Positions 61,048-64,000 of a DNA stretch of 64,000 nt are shown here, in pieces. The translations under genes were made by a program, and so were the position numbers. Below the pieces are notes generated by a model. It made no database searches and was not told where the DNA came from. It saw nothing but the letters and a program-made list of their open reading frames with translations. The stretch is from Pyrenopolyporus hunteri (taxonomy: Eukaryota; Ascomycota; Sordariomycetes; Xylariales; Hypoxylaceae): the NCBI GenBank assembly GCA_902806595.1, contig CADCXC010000013.1, positions 186,001 to 250,000 on the forward strand, written 5' to 3'. Positions within the stretch are counted from its first letter, which is position 1, and each line of letters starts with the position of its first letter.

Positions 61048-64000
61048 TCAAGAATTAACCTCGGCAAACCACGTCCTCAGCAGCCCCGCCAGCGCGCCGG
61101 GGAGGTCCTCGAGGTTATGTACGATGAGGTAGTACTGAAACGGGAAGGTGTCGAGGTAGTACTCGGTGCGAATCTCGTCGTTGCCCAGGAATCGGACCTT
61201 CTTCAGGTGGACGACGCTCTGCTTGTCCTTGTCCTTTCCCGCGCCCGTCGTGTCGTCCATGACGATGAACACGATCATGATGCGCTCTTCCATGGCCTGG
61301 CGCAGCAGCACGCGGATGTTGTCGTGCGCCGACGAGGGCGTCAGGCCGTCCGACAGGATAAGCGCGAGCTGCCAGAGGTCCTCGGAACCGCGGCTCGTGC
61401 TCTGGAGGCGCGCGAGTCGGAACCGCTCGATCGTCTGCTTTACGAGTAGCTCGATGTCCGTGTAGTCTTGCTGGAACGTGAACTTTTGCAATACCTTGGC
61501 CCCGGCGTCGTGCGAGGCGAACGGTTCCGCGAACTCGTGCGCCATGAAGACGTTTGCGCCGAAGCCCAGAATGCCGATCTGGCCTACTTCGAGCATCGTG
61601 AGGGCCCGCGAGACCATTACGAGGGACTCGAGCGCTAGTTCGCCGGAGCTGGACTCTCCCATGCTCTTGCTGTCGTCGACGCAGAGTAGGATCTGGTAGG
61701 AACGCTTAGTGGGAACGGCTCGGCGCATCCAAATCTTATCCCTCTTGTAGCTAGAGGCTATGTAGGGGATGATGCGCTTGATGTTGAGGCGCTTGCCGGT
61801 TCGGTAGGATCCGGACAATTTTGTCGATTGAGAAGGAGTAAGAATAAGACGCAATTGAGAAGTCAGAGATAGCGAGAGAGGGTGGGTTTTTCCCTGGAAC
61901 AAGGTCCATTGCCGCATGGCCTCGTCAAAGCTTCTTAGTTCCATATTCGGCTCTGATAGATGTGTTGTCGATAACTGCGTTGACGTCTCCTGGATCTCCT
62001 CCTCAACGTCTTCGGAGGGTAGATCTCCATTCGCCGGGGGTGTTGTGTCTTGATTGTAGGCGCCTTGGTGAGTCGATACTCCCGTTGGCCTCTCCTCCTT
62101 CTGCGTATTCTGTTGTTCTTGGTTGTCCGGAGGTTCCGAGGTGTCCATCTTGTCCCCATCGGCATCGTCTTGCTCAGCTTCATCCTCGGGGAGAATTCGG
62201 CTATCTGGGGCCTGGTCTTCGTCGTCGATCGCCATCGACTCATCGATAGCCTGCTTTTGCTCCTCGTTAGACGTACCCATTGCTTGCGCATCCGCGGCCG
62301 ACTCGTCGTTCTGAATGTGCTGGAACTCCCGAATCGCAGATTCCTGTTCGGCATTTTCCTTTTGCTGTTGCAAGTCCTGTTCTTGAGCATCCTTGATTTC
62401 CTGCTGTTGCCTGTGCCACTTCTCTAAAGCGTCCCCGAGCGTCTTAAGGGGGTGACGAGTCGACGGATCCCGAGTATCGTCAAGCTCCGTCTGAGAGGAC
62501 TGTTCTTGAGCTTTGGAAACACTGCCTTTCTTCCCGGCCGAGGTATCTTGGTCCGCTGCGTTCTCGCCCATCTCACCGTCCTCCCGCTGCGCCGCATTGC
62601 TCTGCGCATTGTTGACTTCCTCGCTCTGATTGGGGTCTTGGTCCTGCCCACCACTCCTCACGTCACTTGGCGCAGCATTCTCGTTAGCCGCATTGACCTC
62701 GTCATTAGATGGAAGCTCTGCCATTTCCTGTTCGCCCATCGGAATTTCAGGCTCTTCTGCTTGTTCGTCTTCTTGGATCCTAGATTCTTCTTCTTTTTCT
62801 TTGTTTGTGTCCTCATCCGGTTCTTCGTTATCATTATCGGCATCCGCGGGTATCATATCCATCTCCACATCCTCGCCATTTTCGCTCTCCTGTTCGCTCA
62901 TTTGCTTGTCCTTCTGCTCTTCTTGGTCCACGTCTGAAAGCTTATCTAGGTCATCGTCGCTTATCGACGACATAGATTCGTTATCGTTTCCATCGATATT
63001 CATATCATCGGGCAGCGCCAGAGTATCCTGCTCTTCAACATTTTGATCTTGCCTATTGGCTTCCTCTTGTTGCTGTATGTCTTCATTTTCTTCATCAGCA
63101 GCATTCTCATCAGCGTTTTCGTCACCTTGGTCGTCACCCTGGTCGTCGTCTTCTCCGGATTCAATTTCCTGTGCATTGGCTTGTGTGTCGGCGGCAACCT
63201 GTTCGTCCTTCTTCTTTTGCCCTTTGGTATTCTCCCCTTTCTGGTCCTTCTCAGCTTCCTCCTCGTTCTCGCCGTCCCACATTTTCTCGTCGACCGCAGA
63301 AGGATCAAGGTCGTCCACATCGCCGGCTTCTTCGTCCATATCATCACCATCCTCGCTCTCGTCGCCGGATTTGGATCCCTTCTCGTCATCGTCATCACCG
63401 CCATCTACGCTCTCAAGGTCGCCTTCAAGTTCTTGGTCGGCCATATCGACGGCGTCCTTTTCGTCTTCCATCTCCTTGTTCGGTTCTTTGTTGGCTTCTT
63501 GCGCCAATTCGGACAAGTCTTCGTCGGGCTGGATATCCTTACTAATATCCTCGGCGCCCTCTCCTTCGCCTAGACCCGTGCCGCTCTCGAGCTGCCCGGT
63601 CTCACCAGATTCCTCTTCGGACTTCTCCTTGGGGGTGCAGAAACCCTGGGACGCAAGTTGGGTGAAGCTTTTGCTTAATTTCCAGCCAAGCTTACATGTG
63701 CTTCGGTGAACGCGTGCAAATGACTCGATCGTCCGGCTGCAAGTGGCTTGATACTGCTCGATAATAGGTGTCATGACCGCCAACAGGGATGTTGAGATGT
63801 GGCTAATAGAGGAGTCGGATATGTTGACTTGAGCGAGAAGTTGTAGAAGTGCCCCCATGCTTTCTCCGACCTTGTCCATACGAAGAGCCTTCAAGGAGGC
63901 AGTCGTGACCTCTCCATGTTTTATTAACCAGCCGGGCTCGTCTTGCAAAGCAGGTAACTTAGCCACCGTCTTGTTAAACTGTTCAATTGTAACAAGAATG
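61048..64000 (-). CDS. MDN1: Midasin (Rea1/Mdn1), C-terminal part, cut by the window edge
   Basis: An open frame on the minus strand runs from the window edge to the stop at 61,048, about 980 residues with no intron seen. It has three parts. First, a short helical segment (63,620-64,000; IEQFNKTVAKLP, then KALRMDKVGESMGALLQLLA). Second, a very long acidic, Glu/Asp/Gln/Asn-rich tail (about 62,000-63,600). Third, a C-terminal von Willebrand A/MIDAS domain with the metal-site motif DDSKSMGES (near 61,650-61,680) and later SDG and FIVMDDTTGAGK segments. Midasin is the giant AAA+ ATPase that strips assembly factors from pre-60S ribosomes; the MIDAS domain binds Rsa4 and Ytm1. The full protein is usually over 4,500 residues, so most of the gene lies to the right. 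No true start codon is in the window: the codon at 63,966 is GTG and the frame continues beyond it. Confidence 0.95.
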   Translation of the reverse strand, partial: ILVTIEQFNKTVAKLPALQDEPGWLIKHGEVTTASLKALRMDKVGESMGALLQLLAQVNISDSSISHISTSLLAVMTPIIEQYQATCSRTIESFARVHRSTCKLGWKLSKSFTQLASQGFCTPKEKSEEESGETGQLESGTGLGEGEGAEDISKDIQPDEDLSELAQEANKEPNKEMEDEKDAVDMADQELEGDLESVDGGDDDDEKGSKSGDESEDGDDMDEEAGDVDDLDPSAVDEKMWDGENEEEAEKDQKGENTKGQKKKDEQVAADTQANAQEIESGEDDDQGDDQGDENADENAADEENEDIQQQEEANRQDQNVEEQDTLALPDDMNIDGNDNESMSSISDDDLDKLSDVDQEEQKDKQMSEQESENGEDVEMDMIPADADNDNEEPDEDTNKEKEEESRIQEDEQAEEPEIPMGEQEMAELPSNDEVNAANENAAPSDVRSGGQDQDPNQSEEVNNAQSNAAQREDGEMGENAADQDTSAGKKGSVSKAQEQSSQTELDDTRDPSTRHPLKTLGDALEKWHRQQQEIKDAQEQDLQQQKENAEQESAIREFQHIQNDESAADAQAMGTSNEEQKQAIDESMAIDDEDQAPDSRILPEDEAEQDDADGDKMDTSEPPDNQEQQNTQKEERPTGVSTHQGAYNQDTTPPANGDLPSEDVEEEIQETSTQLSTTHLSEPNMELRSFDEAMRQWTLFQGKTHPLSLSLTSQLRLILTPSQSTKLSGSYRTGKRLNIKRIIPYIASSYKRDKIWMRRAVPTKRSYQILLCVDDSKSMGESSSGELALESLVMVSRALTMLEVGQIGILGFGANVFMAHEFAEPFASHDAGAKVLQKFTFQQDYTDIELLVKQTIERFRLARLQSTSRGSEDLWQLALILSDGLTPSSAHDNIRVLLRQAMEERIMIVFIVMDDTTGAGKDKDKQSVVHLKKVRFLGNDEIRTEYYLDTFPFQYYLIVHNLEDLPGALAGLLRTWFAEVNS

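Noticed and set aside
61048..63966. Many plus-strand frames opposite midasin
   Set aside because: They are the Ser/Leu-rich antisense of the Glu/Asp-rich tail.
1..64000. tRNA genes, rRNA, CRISPR-like arrays
   Set aside because: I looked for T-loop-type GGTTCGAATCC words and cloverleaf context and for spaced direct repeats. None was convincing; the tandem arrays have no spacers and the DNA is fungal nuclear.

Overview
This is nuclear DNA of a filamentous ascomycete (Pezizomycotina; probably a Sordariomycete, though that level is inference). The evidence is short introns (57-168 bp) with GTRNGT-like donors and CTAAC/CTGAC-like branch sites, the families present (multi-LysM secreted protein, HeloL-NACHT-ankyrin receptor, alternative NADH dehydrogenase, fungal eL32), and a sharp split between gene-bearing DNA and extremely AT-rich, RIP-like hypermutated blocks.

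Layout. 1-20,915: AT-rich block 1, with no intact gene, only decayed repeats. 20,915-27,320: a 6.4 kb gene island carrying a six-LysM secreted protein (8 exons) and an F-box-like gene, both on the plus strand. 27,320-41,258: AT-rich block 2, best read as one decayed LTR-type element of about 13.2 kb whose right LTR is split by a 1.27 kb non-coding repeat; a second copy of that repeat lies in block 1. 41,258-64,000: ordinary gene-rich DNA with an unrecognised acidic/alanine-rich protein (-), ribosomal protein eL32 (-), an Xdj1-type DnaJ chaperone (-), a HeloL-NACHT-ankyrin NLR-like receptor (+), an alternative NADH dehydrogenase (-), a phenol-hydroxylase-type FAD monooxygenase (+) and the C-terminal part of midasin/Rea1 (-), which runs off the right edge.

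The housekeeping genes (eL32, DnaJ, NADH dehydrogenase, midasin) mark the right half as core genome. The LysM protein and the NLR are the accessory, interaction-facing genes: the first probably binds chitin or chitin fragments outside the cell, the second is probably an intracellular self/non-self sensor. They are 26 kb apart and nothing in the sequence links them functionally.

The most unusual signals are: (1) the mutation pattern of the AT blocks, where one strand has lost nearly every C except those in CpG and the depleted strand differs between blocks; (2) the nested repeat structure, with an LTR pair, a 1.3 kb repeat with an internal tandem array, and a roughly 250 bp element inserted in one copy of that repeat; (3) two nearly identical 99-bp ankyrin units and a five-times-repeated 21-bp heptad linker in the NLR gene. 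Gene models were spliced by eye from reading frame, splice signals and family knowledge; no search was run.
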